Shown: piece after piece, positions 8,391 to 16,563 of the stretch
How positions within the stretch are numbered: position 1 is the first letter of the stretch
Layout: each line of letters starts with the position of its first letter
Assembly: GCA_021732415.1 (NCBI GenBank)
Contig: JAKFVC010000013.1
Span: 54,824 to 118,823 of the forward strand
Reading direction: 5' to 3'
DNA length: 64,000 nucleotides
Source: Planctomycetaceae bacterium
GTDB taxonomy: Bacteria > Planctomycetota > Planctomycetia > Planctomycetales > Planctomycetaceae
The notes under the pieces: model-generated
Seen by the model: only the letters and a program-made list of their open reading frames with translations
Database searches by the model: none
Told to the model about the DNA's origin: nothing
Program-made: the position numbers and the translations under genes

Positions 8391-10526
8391 ATGCCCCCGA
8401 TGGAAGACTCTCTACAAACTGTTGAATTTCGTGTCGGCAATTTGGACTGTGAGCACGACGCCGCCGCTCTCCAGCGCGGATTGTCAGGTTTGCCGGGCTT
8501 AGCCGATGTCAGAGTACTGCCCAAATCGGCCAAAGTGTTTCTCAAGTTCGATTCGTCGAAAACGTCAGTTGACGTGCTGAAACACAAACTTGAAACACTC
8601 GGGTTTCCACCGCAAAAGGACCGAGAGCCTGCTGGCCCTCCCTCCCCCTGGCGAAATCCTCAAGTGCTAACGTCCGCAGCATCGGGACTTCTACTGCTCT
8701 TGGGTTGGACAGCGGGGTTGGCAGGTGCGCCTGACGTAGTGTCGAGTCCCATTTACATTCTCGCGATCGTTATCGGGGGGTACTACTTCGGCCGTGAAGC
8801 TATTGAGGAACTGATCTTTGAACGCCAAGTGGGTATAGAGCTCTTGATGGGCGTGGCGGCAGTTTCGGCATTCGCCTTGGGACAGGCGGCCGAGGCAGCG
8901 ATGCTCGTCTTTCTTTATTCGATTAGCGAAGCGCTTGAGGGGTATACTGAAGCTAAGACGCGCTCCGCGATCCGAGCGCTCATGGATCTGACGCCTAAAA
9001 TGGCGATTGTTCGGCGTGACGGTCGTGAAGTGCAAATATCGGTTGAAGAGTTGCGTGTCGGCGACGTGTTTGTCGTGAAGCCCGGGCAATCAGTACCGAC
9101 TGACGGCGAGGTCGTTGTCGGGAATTCAAGCATCAATCAGGCCCCCGTTACTGGCGAGAGCGTGCCGGTCGAAAAAGCACTGGGTGACCCGGTGTTTGCC
9201 GGCAGCATTAATGGAGAAGGGTATTTGGAAGTGCAAGCAACAAAGGCATTCGCCGAGAACACAATCTCTCGCATTATTCAGATGGTCGAAGAGGCACAAG
9301 AACGCAAGGGGGATAGCCAGCGGTTCATCGAACGCTTTGGCCACTGGTACAGTCCTGCCGTTTTGGTGATCGGCATTTTGCTTGCCGTGGTGCCGCCTGT
9401 TGCGTTCGCGGCGGCTTGGATCGATTGGTTGATTCGCGCAACAGTCTTTATCGTCGCTGCCGCTCCCTGTGCCCTGGTTATCTCGATTCCCGTGACGCTG
9501 GTCGCGGCACTAGGCACTGCGGCGCGCAAAGGCGTCCTGATTAAAGGCGGCGTCTATATCGAGCAGTTGGCGCGCATTACGGTTATCGCACTCGACAAGA
9601 CCGGCACGATTACGCGGGGCGAGCCGGAGGTAACGGACTTTATCCTCAATAGCCAGGGCGGCGGCATGCCACCCCGTGAGCAAGTGCTGGCGGTTGCGGC
9701 TGGAATCGAGAAGCTGAGTCAGCATCCACTTGCGCGGGCCATTCAACGGTTCGTTGAGGCAGAGGAAGTCGCCCCGCAGGACGTCGAAGGATTTCGGTCG
9801 CTCACTGGAGCCGGAGCCTCCGCGAGCTTTCAAGACACGGTAGTGACGATTGGCAAACCGGCCGCATTCGAGAATCGGTCGGGGGAGAGCCTTACATCGC
9901 TTCGCGATCAGATCAATCACCTCCAAGGTGAGGGGAAGACGGTCGTCGTCATTGGTGATGAAAAACGTCTATGGGGTGCCTTCGCCATTCGGGACAACAT
10001 CCGCGACAACGCGAGGATCGCCATTCAGGCACTCCACAGTGCCGGCGTGCGAAAGGTCTGCATGCTCACTGGCGACAATGAGCAAACGGCCCAGGCGATT
10101 GCTCAAGAGGCGGGCATTGACGAATTCTACGCTGACCTCACGCCGGAGGACAAAGTTACAAAGATACGCGATCTCGCCACTCGCTATGGCCGGGTTGCCA
10201 TGGTAGGGGACGGTGTGAACGATGCCCCGGCACTAGCCGAGGCGACAGTTGGAATTGCCATGGGTGCCGCCGGTACGGACGTCGCGCTCGAAACGGCAGA
10301 TGTTGCCCTAATGGCCGACGACCTAGAGAAATTGGTGTATGCTTTGCAGCTTGCACGGCGGAACCAATCTGTGGTGATGCAAAACCTCGCTCTTTCGGTC
10401 ATCGTGATCGCGTCATTGGTCGTGGGTGCCATAGCTGGAATATTCTCATTGCCGGTCGCGGTTGTGGCGCATGAGATCAGCGAATTGCTTGTGATCGCGA
10501 ACGGTCTGCGAATGTTACGCGCGTGA
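8391..10526 (+). CDS. P1B-type heavy-metal-translocating ATPase with atypical metal sites
   Basis: 711 residues. Exports (or rarely imports) transition metals across the inner membrane using ATP. Core motifs are intact: TGES phosphatase loop, phosphorylation site DKTGTITRG with Asp402, TGDN, and GDGVNDAPALAEA. The N-terminal HMA-like domain has NLDCEHDAA where most relatives have CxxC, so the second Cys is missing. The ion-binding helix reads AAPCALVIS (residues 357-365), an APC motif in place of CPC, and the last helices have AHEISELLVIANGLR, resembling the HEGGT-type segment of the P1B-4 (CoaT/ZosA-like) group rather than the CPC zinc/cadmium pumps. The start has an alternative ATG at 8400. 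The gene is convergent with the tolC-like gene 28 bp downstream. Metal specificity is open: Co, Zn or Cd are all possible. Confidence 0.92.
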   Translation: MPPMEDSLQTVEFRVGNLDCEHDAAALQRGLSGLPGLADVRVLPKSAKVFLKFDSSKTSVDVLKHKLETLGFPPQKDREPAGPPSPWRNPQVLTSAASGLLLLLGWTAGLAGAPDVVSSPIYILAIVIGGYYFGREAIEELIFERQVGIELLMGVAAVSAFALGQAAEAAMLVFLYSISEALEGYTEAKTRSAIRALMDLTPKMAIVRRDGREVQISVEELRVGDVFVVKPGQSVPTDGEVVVGNSSINQAPVTGESVPVEKALGDPVFAGSINGEGYLEVQATKAFAENTISRIIQMVEEAQERKGDSQRFIERFGHWYSPAVLVIGILLAVVPPVAFAAAWIDWLIRATVFIVAAAPCALVISIPVTLVAALGTAARKGVLIKGGVYIEQLARITVIALDKTGTITRGEPEVTDFILNSQGGGMPPREQVLAVAAGIEKLSQHPLARAIQRFVEAEEVAPQDVEGFRSLTGAGASASFQDTVVTIGKPAAFENRSGESLTSLRDQINHLQGEGKTVVVIGDEKRLWGAFAIRDNIRDNARIAIQALHSAGVRKVCMLTGDNEQTAQAIAQEAGIDEFYADLTPEDKVTKIRDLATRYGRVAMVGDGVNDAPALAEATVGIAMGAAGTDVALETADVALMADDLEKLVYALQLARRNQSVVMQNLALSVIVIASLVVGAIAGIFSLPVAVVAHEISELLVIANGLRMLRA

Positions 10527-10553
10527 GATGTTTGCAGTCGCGACGGGACATCA

Positions 10554-11960
10554 TCAGTTGCCAGCGCTGGTCTGAATCGCGGCTGGAAGATTTGAACCCC
10601 GTTGCGACTCCTGAATCTGATTCAAGATTCCGCGACGTTGTGAGCCACCCGTATTCTGTAGAGCGGTGCCGACTTCAGCCGGATTAAGTGCTCCGGTCAG
10701 CAGCATGCCATCAATTTCCGTTGTGACTTTTCGGAGTTCCAGCCACGCATCGAGATTGGCGACACTGGCCTCAACGTACGTTTTCTGTGCCGTCAGCACG
10801 GTGAGAAAACCGACTTCACTCGCCTTGTAGGAGGTGATCGCCAATTCCAAGCTCTCTTTGGAGTCAGGTAAGATGCTTGTTTCCAACTCCTGCACTTGTG
10901 CCTTCGCCGTCTCATAACGTCGAAAAGCTTCTGCCAACTGATCACGCAGCGCCAACTCAGTACGTTGCACTTCGGCCGCGGATTCGTGCGTCTGAGCGGC
11001 CGCGCGTGAGATGTTGCCTTGATTGCGATTGTAGACCGGTATTGGCATGGAAATCAAAGTGCTGACGGTCGAGAATTTACCGATCGAATCGCGTTCAGCG
11101 ACAACTTGTAGATTGACGTTCGGTGTGGCGTTGGCCTGTTCCAAACGGTAAGTACCCTGGAAATGCTGGGCTCGCGCTTTCGCAGCACCAATCAGCGGAC
11201 TATTGTCTCGCAAGTTCGCCCAGGCCAGTTCGAAATCAAGCTCCGGAACCTCACCCACCAATTCGCCATTCAATGGTTGATATACCAGGTCGGGACAGCC
11301 GGTGATGGCTACTAATTGTTTCCAACTGGATGTCAGCCGAGCTTGAGCCTCTTTTTTGGCCAGTTCCGCAGACCTGTGCTGGATGCGGGCTTGGAGGAAA
11401 TCTCCCTTGGGAACTTCTTTCGCCTCAAACAGTTGTTGCGTCGTTTGAAAGCCACGTGACGCCAGCTTTTCCAGACGATCGGCCAACTTGTACGACTGCT
11501 GCGCAGCAAGAACGTCAAAAAATCTCAGCGCGATGTCATTCCGAATGCGGGATGTCTGCGCCTGATAATTCCAATTACCCTGTTCAATTTCCCAAGACTC
11601 TGCTGCTTGCGCCTTCTTCAACTTTCCCGACGTTACGATCTCCTGCCCGAAAAATGCTCCGGCGCTGCGGCTCTTGCCACTGATGTCCCCATCAGTTCGC
11701 AGATACCCGAGTTGAGGATTGGGATAGAGTCCGACCTGCCGATGCAGACCGCGAGCCATGTCAACACTCGCCGTCGCCTGCCGCACCGTAGGATTATTCT
11801 GCAGGGCCATTTCCTGCAATTGTTCGAGCGTCCAAGTTCCTACCGATTTGCCATCGGCATCGTTGGATGATGGACTGGCGGTAGAGCTTTGGGCGAATAG
11901 ATTACCAGTAACGGTAAATACAAAGACCAGAATGAGAATGGCGATGTGAAGTCCGCGCAT
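10554..11960 (-). CDS. TolC-family outer-membrane efflux channel
   Basis: 468 residues. Signal peptide MRGLHIAILILVFVFTVTG followed by the alpha-helical coiled-coil repeat typical of outer-membrane factors; the two halves each carry an OEP-like repeat (WTLEQLQEMALQNNPTVRQA near the start; LRDQLAEAFRRYETAKAQ in the second half). It would form the trimeric exit duct for an RND pump such as the CzcA at the window start. GGAGG lies seven bases before the ATG. It is the second gene of a small minus-strand unit behind a Cys-rich protein. The C-terminal 40 residues are Gln/Ser/Asn-rich and probably unstructured. Confidence 0.9.
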   Translation of the reverse strand: MRGLHIAILILVFVFTVTGNLFAQSSTASPSSNDADGKSVGTWTLEQLQEMALQNNPTVRQATASVDMARGLHRQVGLYPNPQLGYLRTDGDISGKSRSAGAFFGQEIVTSGKLKKAQAAESWEIEQGNWNYQAQTSRIRNDIALRFFDVLAAQQSYKLADRLEKLASRGFQTTQQLFEAKEVPKGDFLQARIQHRSAELAKKEAQARLTSSWKQLVAITGCPDLVYQPLNGELVGEVPELDFELAWANLRDNSPLIGAAKARAQHFQGTYRLEQANATPNVNLQVVAERDSIGKFSTVSTLISMPIPVYNRNQGNISRAAAQTHESAAEVQRTELALRDQLAEAFRRYETAKAQVQELETSILPDSKESLELAITSYKASEVGFLTVLTAQKTYVEASVANLDAWLELRKVTTEIDGMLLTGALNPAEVGTALQNTGGSQRRGILNQIQESQRGSNLPAAIQTSAGN

Positions 11961-12034
11961 GATTTCCTCCGTGAAACTGAATCCAGCCCCAGAAGTCCGC
12001 TCCTGAGGTCAAAAGATTTCCGAGAAGAACTGCG

Positions 12035-12412
12035 CTATACGCGGATCGGGATTCCCCTTCCTAAGGAGTGAGTTCTGCACTGAAGATAGCTATGTGTCAG
12101 CACTTCACGCGCAGAGCGATTGGAAGATCCTATTCGGAATAAGATCGCCGCAGGCGAGGCTGCCCAGATTCCACTTTCGGAAACGGAATTCCACGAAATC
12201 CGGAGTGGGGGAACGCTCTCTAGTGACCCACGGTAAGGGCATTTCTTCCAAGGCCCGTCGGAATGCGAATCGGACTGTTGCTCCTCAGCGGCACAGCAAT
12301 CGCAACAGCTGCAGCGCGACAGGCCACATACCGACTCAAAAATCGTGCCGACCTTCGCCCACTGACAGGGGCAAGGAGCGAGCATCAATATTATGAGCAA
12401 CCACCGAAACAC
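12035..12412 (-). CDS. Small Cys-rich secreted protein upstream of tolC
   Basis: 125 residues starting at GTG, which has AAGGAG six bases upstream, a strong argument that this is a real gene. An N-terminal hydrophobic stretch (FRWLLIILMLAPC) suggests export. It is followed by a dense Cys cluster (VCGLSRCSCCDCCAAEE) and then a Ser-rich tail without recognisable fold. The stop lies 74 bp before the tolC-like start, so they probably share a transcript. A protein of the same general design (signal, then FCDCC and further Cys pairs) lies at 43.0-43.5 kb at the head of the arsenic/copper block. Likely a metal-binding periplasmic protein, by composition only. Confidence 0.65.
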   Translation of the reverse strand: MFRWLLIILMLAPCPCQWAKVGTIFESVCGLSRCSCCDCCAAEEQQSDSHSDGPWKKCPYRGSLESVPPLRISWNSVSESGIWAASPAAILFRIGSSNRSAREVLTHSYLQCRTHSLGRGIPIRV

Positions 12413-12683
12413 GAGCTTCTCCTTCAGATCATTCCTTCGTCACAATCGTCATCGGCTGACTTCTACAGTTCTTGGCAGAGAATCCAGCTTTCATGTCACA
12501 ACCCTCAAATTCTCCTCAATTGGCCTACGGTTCGACTTTCCCGCGATGCCTCACCTATTAACCATTATGGACCGATGGGAAGGCAGGTGACCGTTCCGAT
12601 CCAACTTCGCTCACCGGTTAAACAACACCAACAGGCTCAGCGGCACTTGGCGTCGTAAGCAACTCTGGGGCGTTGTAGCTGCG
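12413..12683. other. Intergenic stretch, promoter region
   Basis: About 270 bases between the minus-strand Cys-rich gene and a small plus-strand gene. It should hold divergent promoters. No convincing repeat, RNA or gene was seen. Confidence 0.4.
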
Positions 12684-12896
12684 ATGGTCAAGAAAGCTCG
12701 GACAGTTTCCATCGCACCGCGACGGTATCAAGATCGACAGTTAGGGGAATGGAAGGACGCGGGGAGTTTCAATCCGAGCGATCTTCCCGCCTTGATCTTC
12801 GCACTGCGGAAGGCACAAGAATTCGTGTTCACGACGGCACTGCCGGGTCAAGAATTGCCCGCCGCAAACGGCTCATCGGACACACCACCGTACTGA
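12684..12896 (+). CDS. Short conserved-looking hypothetical protein
   Basis: 70 residues. The central part (SIAPRRYQDRQLGEWKDAG, then NPSDLPALIFALRKAQEF) has the regular charged/hydrophobic pattern of a real folded protein, with a predicted helix in the second half. The start region has no clear ribosome-binding site. It lies next to a DUF932 gene of the kind found on plasmids and integrative elements, and probably belongs to the same mobile segment. Function unknown; not a safe match to any named family. Confidence 0.5.
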   Translation: MVKKARTVSIAPRRYQDRQLGEWKDAGSFNPSDLPALIFALRKAQEFVFTTALPGQELPAANGSSDTPPY

Positions 12897-12973
12897 AATG
12901 CACGCCCACTCTCAGGCACCCCCATGCTCGTTGCACGGGGGATTTTCAGAGCGATCCGTAAGACGCAAACAAT

Positions 12974-13003
12974 AAAAAATCCCCCAAGCCTCCTGCCTGG
13001 GGG
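12974..13003 (-). terminator. Rho-independent terminator of the DUF932 gene
   Basis: On the minus strand a stem of CCCCCAGGC and GCTTGGGGG with a short loop (one mismatch) is followed directly by ATTTTTTATTG. It begins 30 bases past the stop of the DUF932 gene and points the same way. Confidence 0.8.
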
Positions 13004-13033
13004 TGCAGCCGAAAATCAGCACGTTGCATGGGG

Positions 13034-14062
13034 TCACAGTGCGAGAGTCAAGAGTTTTGCAATTTTCACGTCGGCGTCCAACCGATCACCGGCAAAGGTC
13101 AGGCTGACGTTCTCGTGCGTCAGCGCATCAACCAAGTTCCACAGCGTGAAGGGCTTGCCGTCGAGGCTCAGTCGTGTTAACGCCTTTGCGACGGCATCTT
13201 TTGGCAGGCCCTCTTTGATAAGCGCTTTGGTCGCATCATCGACGGTGGTCCCGAGATTTGTTTCCATCGCTTTGATAATCGTGCGATTGAATCCGTCCCG
13301 GCGGGCATCGCGCTTCGCCGTGAGATCTTCAATCATCCGTCCGATTTCAATCAGCGATTCCGAAATGTTCCCCGTGTGTTTTCGTTTGAATTCCATTATT
13401 TCAATCGCGTCCCACACTATGTGGTTGCGACAAACTTTCTGGAACCAGAAAGTTGAAATCCCAAGCGAGCGCCTACCCACTTCCGAGTTCCACACGAAGA
13501 ATCCGGGGGCAAACGCTTCACCTCCAACCTCAATCCATCCAGTTGGGTCAATCAGAAAACAGAACAGATCTTGTTCCCCGCAATAGAGGCCGGTTGCACC
13601 GTTCATCCCTGGCGGGGGCGGACAGAAATCCGCTCCGGCCTGGCACACAGTATCGAGCAACTGGCTGTTCCAAAGGCGGCTGTAGGCAACCCCGTGAACG
13701 GACCGCAGCTTGTCATTCGTGGCCATCAATTGGAGCGGCTTCGATCCTGTCGGCATCGTGTCGATCAGGATGCGGCTCGCGGTGTCCGGGGCAACCCGAT
13801 TGACGGTTTCTTTGCTGACAAGAGCCAGCCTGCAAATCTGCGAAAAACTCCAGTCATTGAGCAGTAAGTCTCCATCGCTTCCGGCCCCAATGATCAGGGA
13901 ATCACCTTGTGTTCGCGGCCGCACATCCTGCGGTGGTCGCCAGATGTCGCGGGAGTTATTACGCTCCGTCTCGCAATGCGTCACCAGTGATGCCATCGAG
14001 TCAAATTGCTCATCAGGAGACCTTTTGAAGAGTTCGCGATGAGCGTGCAGCAAGTTGGACAT
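13034..14062 (-). CDS. DUF932-family phage/plasmid-like protein
   Basis: 342 residues. Matches the general plan of DUF932 proteins encoded by plasmids, ICEs and phages: an N-terminal segment with the RVAPDTASRIL-type pattern, the central NGATGLYCGEQDLFCFL stretch, an FFVWNSEVGRRSLG motif and a helical C-terminal half. The biochemical role of the family is unknown. The ATG has AGGGGG nine bases upstream, and a terminator follows the stop. Its presence marks this stretch as mobile-element derived. Confidence 0.82.
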   Translation of the reverse strand: MSNLLHAHRELFKRSPDEQFDSMASLVTHCETERNNSRDIWRPPQDVRPRTQGDSLIIGAGSDGDLLLNDWSFSQICRLALVSKETVNRVAPDTASRILIDTMPTGSKPLQLMATNDKLRSVHGVAYSRLWNSQLLDTVCQAGADFCPPPPGMNGATGLYCGEQDLFCFLIDPTGWIEVGGEAFAPGFFVWNSEVGRRSLGISTFWFQKVCRNHIVWDAIEIMEFKRKHTGNISESLIEIGRMIEDLTAKRDARRDGFNRTIIKAMETNLGTTVDDATKALIKEGLPKDAVAKALTRLSLDGKPFTLWNLVDALTHENVSLTFAGDRLDADVKIAKLLTLAL

Positions 14063-14339
14063 GACAATTTTCCCCCTGAAAATAAATGTGACTGTGACAC
14101 CGGTGCTGGAAAAGAACGATTCTCAGCCGGTGCTTGCTCCACGAGGAACAAACCAGACCATCATGCTCCGATTGAGAGGGGAGAGCACTTGCCGACGATG
14201 TTCGGTGATGGTCTCGATATAACGAGCGACACAAGCAGGGGAGAACGCCAAAACCGACCTAGTAACCAGTTCTAAGAGCAGAAGACGACCAATCACAATG
14301 CGCTCGCCAAAGGCTTGACAGGTGTGGTATCCTGTATTC
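14063..14339. other. Intergenic stretch between divergent genes
   Basis: About 280 bases holding the promoters of the minus-strand DUF932 gene and the plus-strand toxin-antitoxin pair. A TTGACA (14315-14320) lies close before the antitoxin start; a well-spaced -10 element could not be assigned. Confidence 0.4.
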
Positions 14340-14609
14340 ATGACGATTCATTTGACTCCCGAGCAATGGCACAGCGTGCAAGAAGGACAAGGACAGGGTT
14401 CTCCGGTCAATGTCCGAGATCCGTCCGACACCGAGGAATTTGTGCTGCTTCGGTCAGATGTCTACGATAAGTTCCGTGCCTTGTTTGAGGATGTACCGGT
14501 GACCGACCAGGAGCGGAAACACCAGCTTCAGCAGTTCGGCAAGCGAGCGGGTTGGGACGACCCGGAAATGGACGTCTACAACGATCTCGATCCGCGACGC
14601 CAATCATGA
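14340..14609 (+). CDS. Antitoxin-like protein of a MazF-type module
   Basis: 89 residues from the ATG at 14340, which is preferred over an upstream in-frame ATG (14322) that lies in the promoter region. The N-terminal half contains LTPEQWHSVQEG and DTEEFVLLRSDVYDKFRALF, an arrangement common in small antitoxins that pair with PemK/MazF toxins; the acidic C-terminal half (GWDDPEMDVYNDLDP) fits a flexible toxin-wrapping tail. The stop overlaps the toxin start by four bases (ATGA), showing translational coupling. The pair would normally repress its own promoter. Confidence 0.8.
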   Translation: MTIHLTPEQWHSVQEGQGQGSPVNVRDPSDTEEFVLLRSDVYDKFRALFEDVPVTDQERKHQLQQFGKRAGWDDPEMDVYNDLDPRRQS

Positions 14610-14959
14610 GGGTCACTCGCGGCGAAGTCGTGCTGGTCGATTACCCGTACAGCGACGGGACGGGCAGCAAAGTGCGACCGGCCGTTGTCGTGCAGAACGA
14701 CAATCTGAATCTCCAGATCACCGACACCATCCTTGCTGCGATCAGTCGTTCAAAGCACCGTGCATCCGGCACGCAACTCCTGATTGAGATCGGGACACCG
14801 GAGGGCGGGCAAAGTGGCTTGCGGCAGGACTCAATGGTTCAATGCGAGAACCTGATCACCATCGATCAACGGCAAATCATCGCCGTCATTGGTCGGCTCC
14901 CAGATCCGCTCATGCAGACAATCGACGGTTGCCTGAAATCTGCCCTGGCACTGTCGTGA
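14606..14959 (+). CDS. MazF/PemK-family endoribonuclease toxin
   Basis: 117 residues, the usual length of the family. It starts with the characteristic RGEVVLVDYPYSDGTGSKVRP strand-loop (residues 5-25) including the conserved Arg-Pro that precedes VVVQND, then a SGLRQDSMVQCENL segment corresponding to the second conserved core, ending with a helix. Members cleave single-stranded RNA, often at short motifs. Coupled to the antitoxin by a 4-base overlap. Toxin-antitoxin pairs stabilise mobile segments, which agrees with the recombinase and DUF932 neighbours. Confidence 0.9.
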   Translation: MRVTRGEVVLVDYPYSDGTGSKVRPAVVVQNDNLNLQITDTILAAISRSKHRASGTQLLIEIGTPEGGQSGLRQDSMVQCENLITIDQRQIIAVIGRLPDPLMQTIDGCLKSALALS

Positions 14960-15243
14960 CCCATGACCAGTAGATAACCCTCAAAAAATATTCTGCGCGG
15001 GATGGTCGTCGAACCGTGAGTCAATCAGCGGAGACGAAGACACCAACTTGCCAACTGGCACGAGGATGTTGAAACGCATGATTGCCAACCAGGACTTGTC
15101 AGGAAAGAGTTTTTCTTTTGAAACGCAAATCTTGTGAGTTTCAATTGACGGATGATGGCATTTGTCGCGAGATCGACTCGACTCAGAAATCAATTTCGGA
15201 GTACCATTTTCACATCGCGAAACGCACTTTCCATGACGTGTAA
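14960..15243. other. Intergenic stretch upstream of the recombinase
   Basis: About 280 bases, presumably recombinase promoter and possibly attachment sequences. No clear repeat or gene was seen. Confidence 0.35.
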
Positions 15244-16392
15244 ATGACCTCAGAATTCAATCAGCGGCTTCACAACGAATCGCTGGGCGCGTCAACTGAT
15301 GACAAGCTGGCGAATGAGCAAAGAATAAAAGGAGGCGATTCCGAGCAAGAGTCAAGGAGCGACGGACAGTCCCGCGACCAAATAGTAATTGGCAGCAGTC
15401 CCTCCTTACCGTCAACCTCGCACGTCATCCCCGCGTTTGCTGGGCCGGGCGAATTGGCGAACAGTGATCTTCGTTCCCGAATGGGTGATGCGATCCACGC
15501 CTGGCTGCTTCGGTCCCCTTCTTTGCAGACGCGGGACTGCTACACGCGGGACCTCCAAAGTTTCTTCCGGTACGCAGACATCCCGCGGGACTGTCCGGAT
15601 CATCTTGTGAACATTCGACCGACGCACGTCGCGGCCTATCGAGATCATCTTCGGGAAAAGGGACTCGGGAATGCCGCAATCGTCCGCAAACTGACAGTGC
15701 TCCGAAGCCTATTTTCCTACCTGACAACGTACGGCTACACCGGTGCAAACCCCGCGCATTCAAAATTCGTTGACGCACCGAAGGTGTCCCGGGATGGGAA
15801 GACGGTAGGACTGTCCCCTGCCGACTGCCGTCGAATCCTGGAAGCTCCCGATCTCACAACTCCGGCCGGTGTCCGCGACCGGGCGATTCTGACCGTGCTT
15901 GCGTACTCAGCATGCCGAGTCGGCGAATTGTCGCGACTCAAGGTGAAAGATTATCGTGAGCACGCGGGGCACAAGATTTTGGAAGTCCAAGGCAAAGGCG
16001 GGAAAGAACGCCGGATTCCGCTGCATGCAGAAGCATTTGAGTGCATTGAAACCTGGCTCGACTCGGCCGGACTTCGCGAAGATCTGACCGGTCCCCTCTT
16101 TCGCGGGACGCTGAGTGCGAGAGGAAAAGGACGCGACGGTTTTGTTCGAAGCCACTTGTCTCGGCGTGCGGTTCAGGCTCTCGTGAAAACGTATGTCCGT
16201 TTGCTTGGTCTCGATTCTGCAGTCACGGTGCATTCATTTCGGGTGACAGCTTTGACGACTGCCCGCGAGCGCGGAGCTGATATTATCGACATTCAGGACT
16301 TCGCGGGGCACAGCGATCCGCGAACGACGCTGGCGTACATCCGAAGTAGGGACAGACTAAGTAAGAGTCCGGCTTACGTCATTCGCTATTGA
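15244..16392 (+). CDS. Tyrosine recombinase/integrase (XerC/D-like)
   Basis: 382 residues. The first 75 are low-complexity and hydrophilic; a SAM-like core-binding domain spans about 80-170 and the catalytic domain about 185-370. Catalytic set visible: Arg225 (SACRVGELS), Lys251/254 (QGKGGKERRIP), His330 and Arg333 (HSFRVT), His356 (FAGHSDPRTT) and Tyr365. It would cut and rejoin DNA at a specific site. No tRNA is next to it, so it may serve a different element from the integrase at 51.3 kb, or act as a phage-type/XerC-like resolvase. No strong ribosome-binding site at the ATG. Confidence 0.88.
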   Translation: MTSEFNQRLHNESLGASTDDKLANEQRIKGGDSEQESRSDGQSRDQIVIGSSPSLPSTSHVIPAFAGPGELANSDLRSRMGDAIHAWLLRSPSLQTRDCYTRDLQSFFRYADIPRDCPDHLVNIRPTHVAAYRDHLREKGLGNAAIVRKLTVLRSLFSYLTTYGYTGANPAHSKFVDAPKVSRDGKTVGLSPADCRRILEAPDLTTPAGVRDRAILTVLAYSACRVGELSRLKVKDYREHAGHKILEVQGKGGKERRIPLHAEAFECIETWLDSAGLREDLTGPLFRGTLSARGKGRDGFVRSHLSRRAVQALVKTYVRLLGLDSAVTVHSFRVTALTTARERGADIIDIQDFAGHSDPRTTLAYIRSRDRLSKSPAYVIRY

Positions 16393-16560
16393 TCCGAGAG
16401 TGCGACACACCTTTGATGGGATTCGCAACTTCGTGGAGGTTCTTTTCGGTGGTAACTGTAAAGAGGCATTTGCCGTCGCTGCGAGCAGCCCATAGTTCGC
16501 CCAGCGCCGTTTTTTCCTTCGTGTCATCCGTGGTGAGTAGGCCCCGAAGCTTAGACGATG
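16377..16560 (-). pseudogene. C-terminal remnant resembling a restriction/DEAD helicase subunit
   Basis: Between the recombinase and the aminotransferase-fold gene the minus strand can be read as an open fragment with no start of its own: it includes EKTALGELWAARSDGKCLF and TEKNLHEVANPI and ends in a stop overlapping the last bases of the recombinase. The GxLWAxRSxGKCLF pattern resembles the C-terminus of type III restriction subunits and related helicases. The rest of the gene has been replaced by the class V aminotransferase-fold gene. Identification is by eye on about 60 residues. Confidence 0.4.
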
Positions 16561-16563
16561 TCT

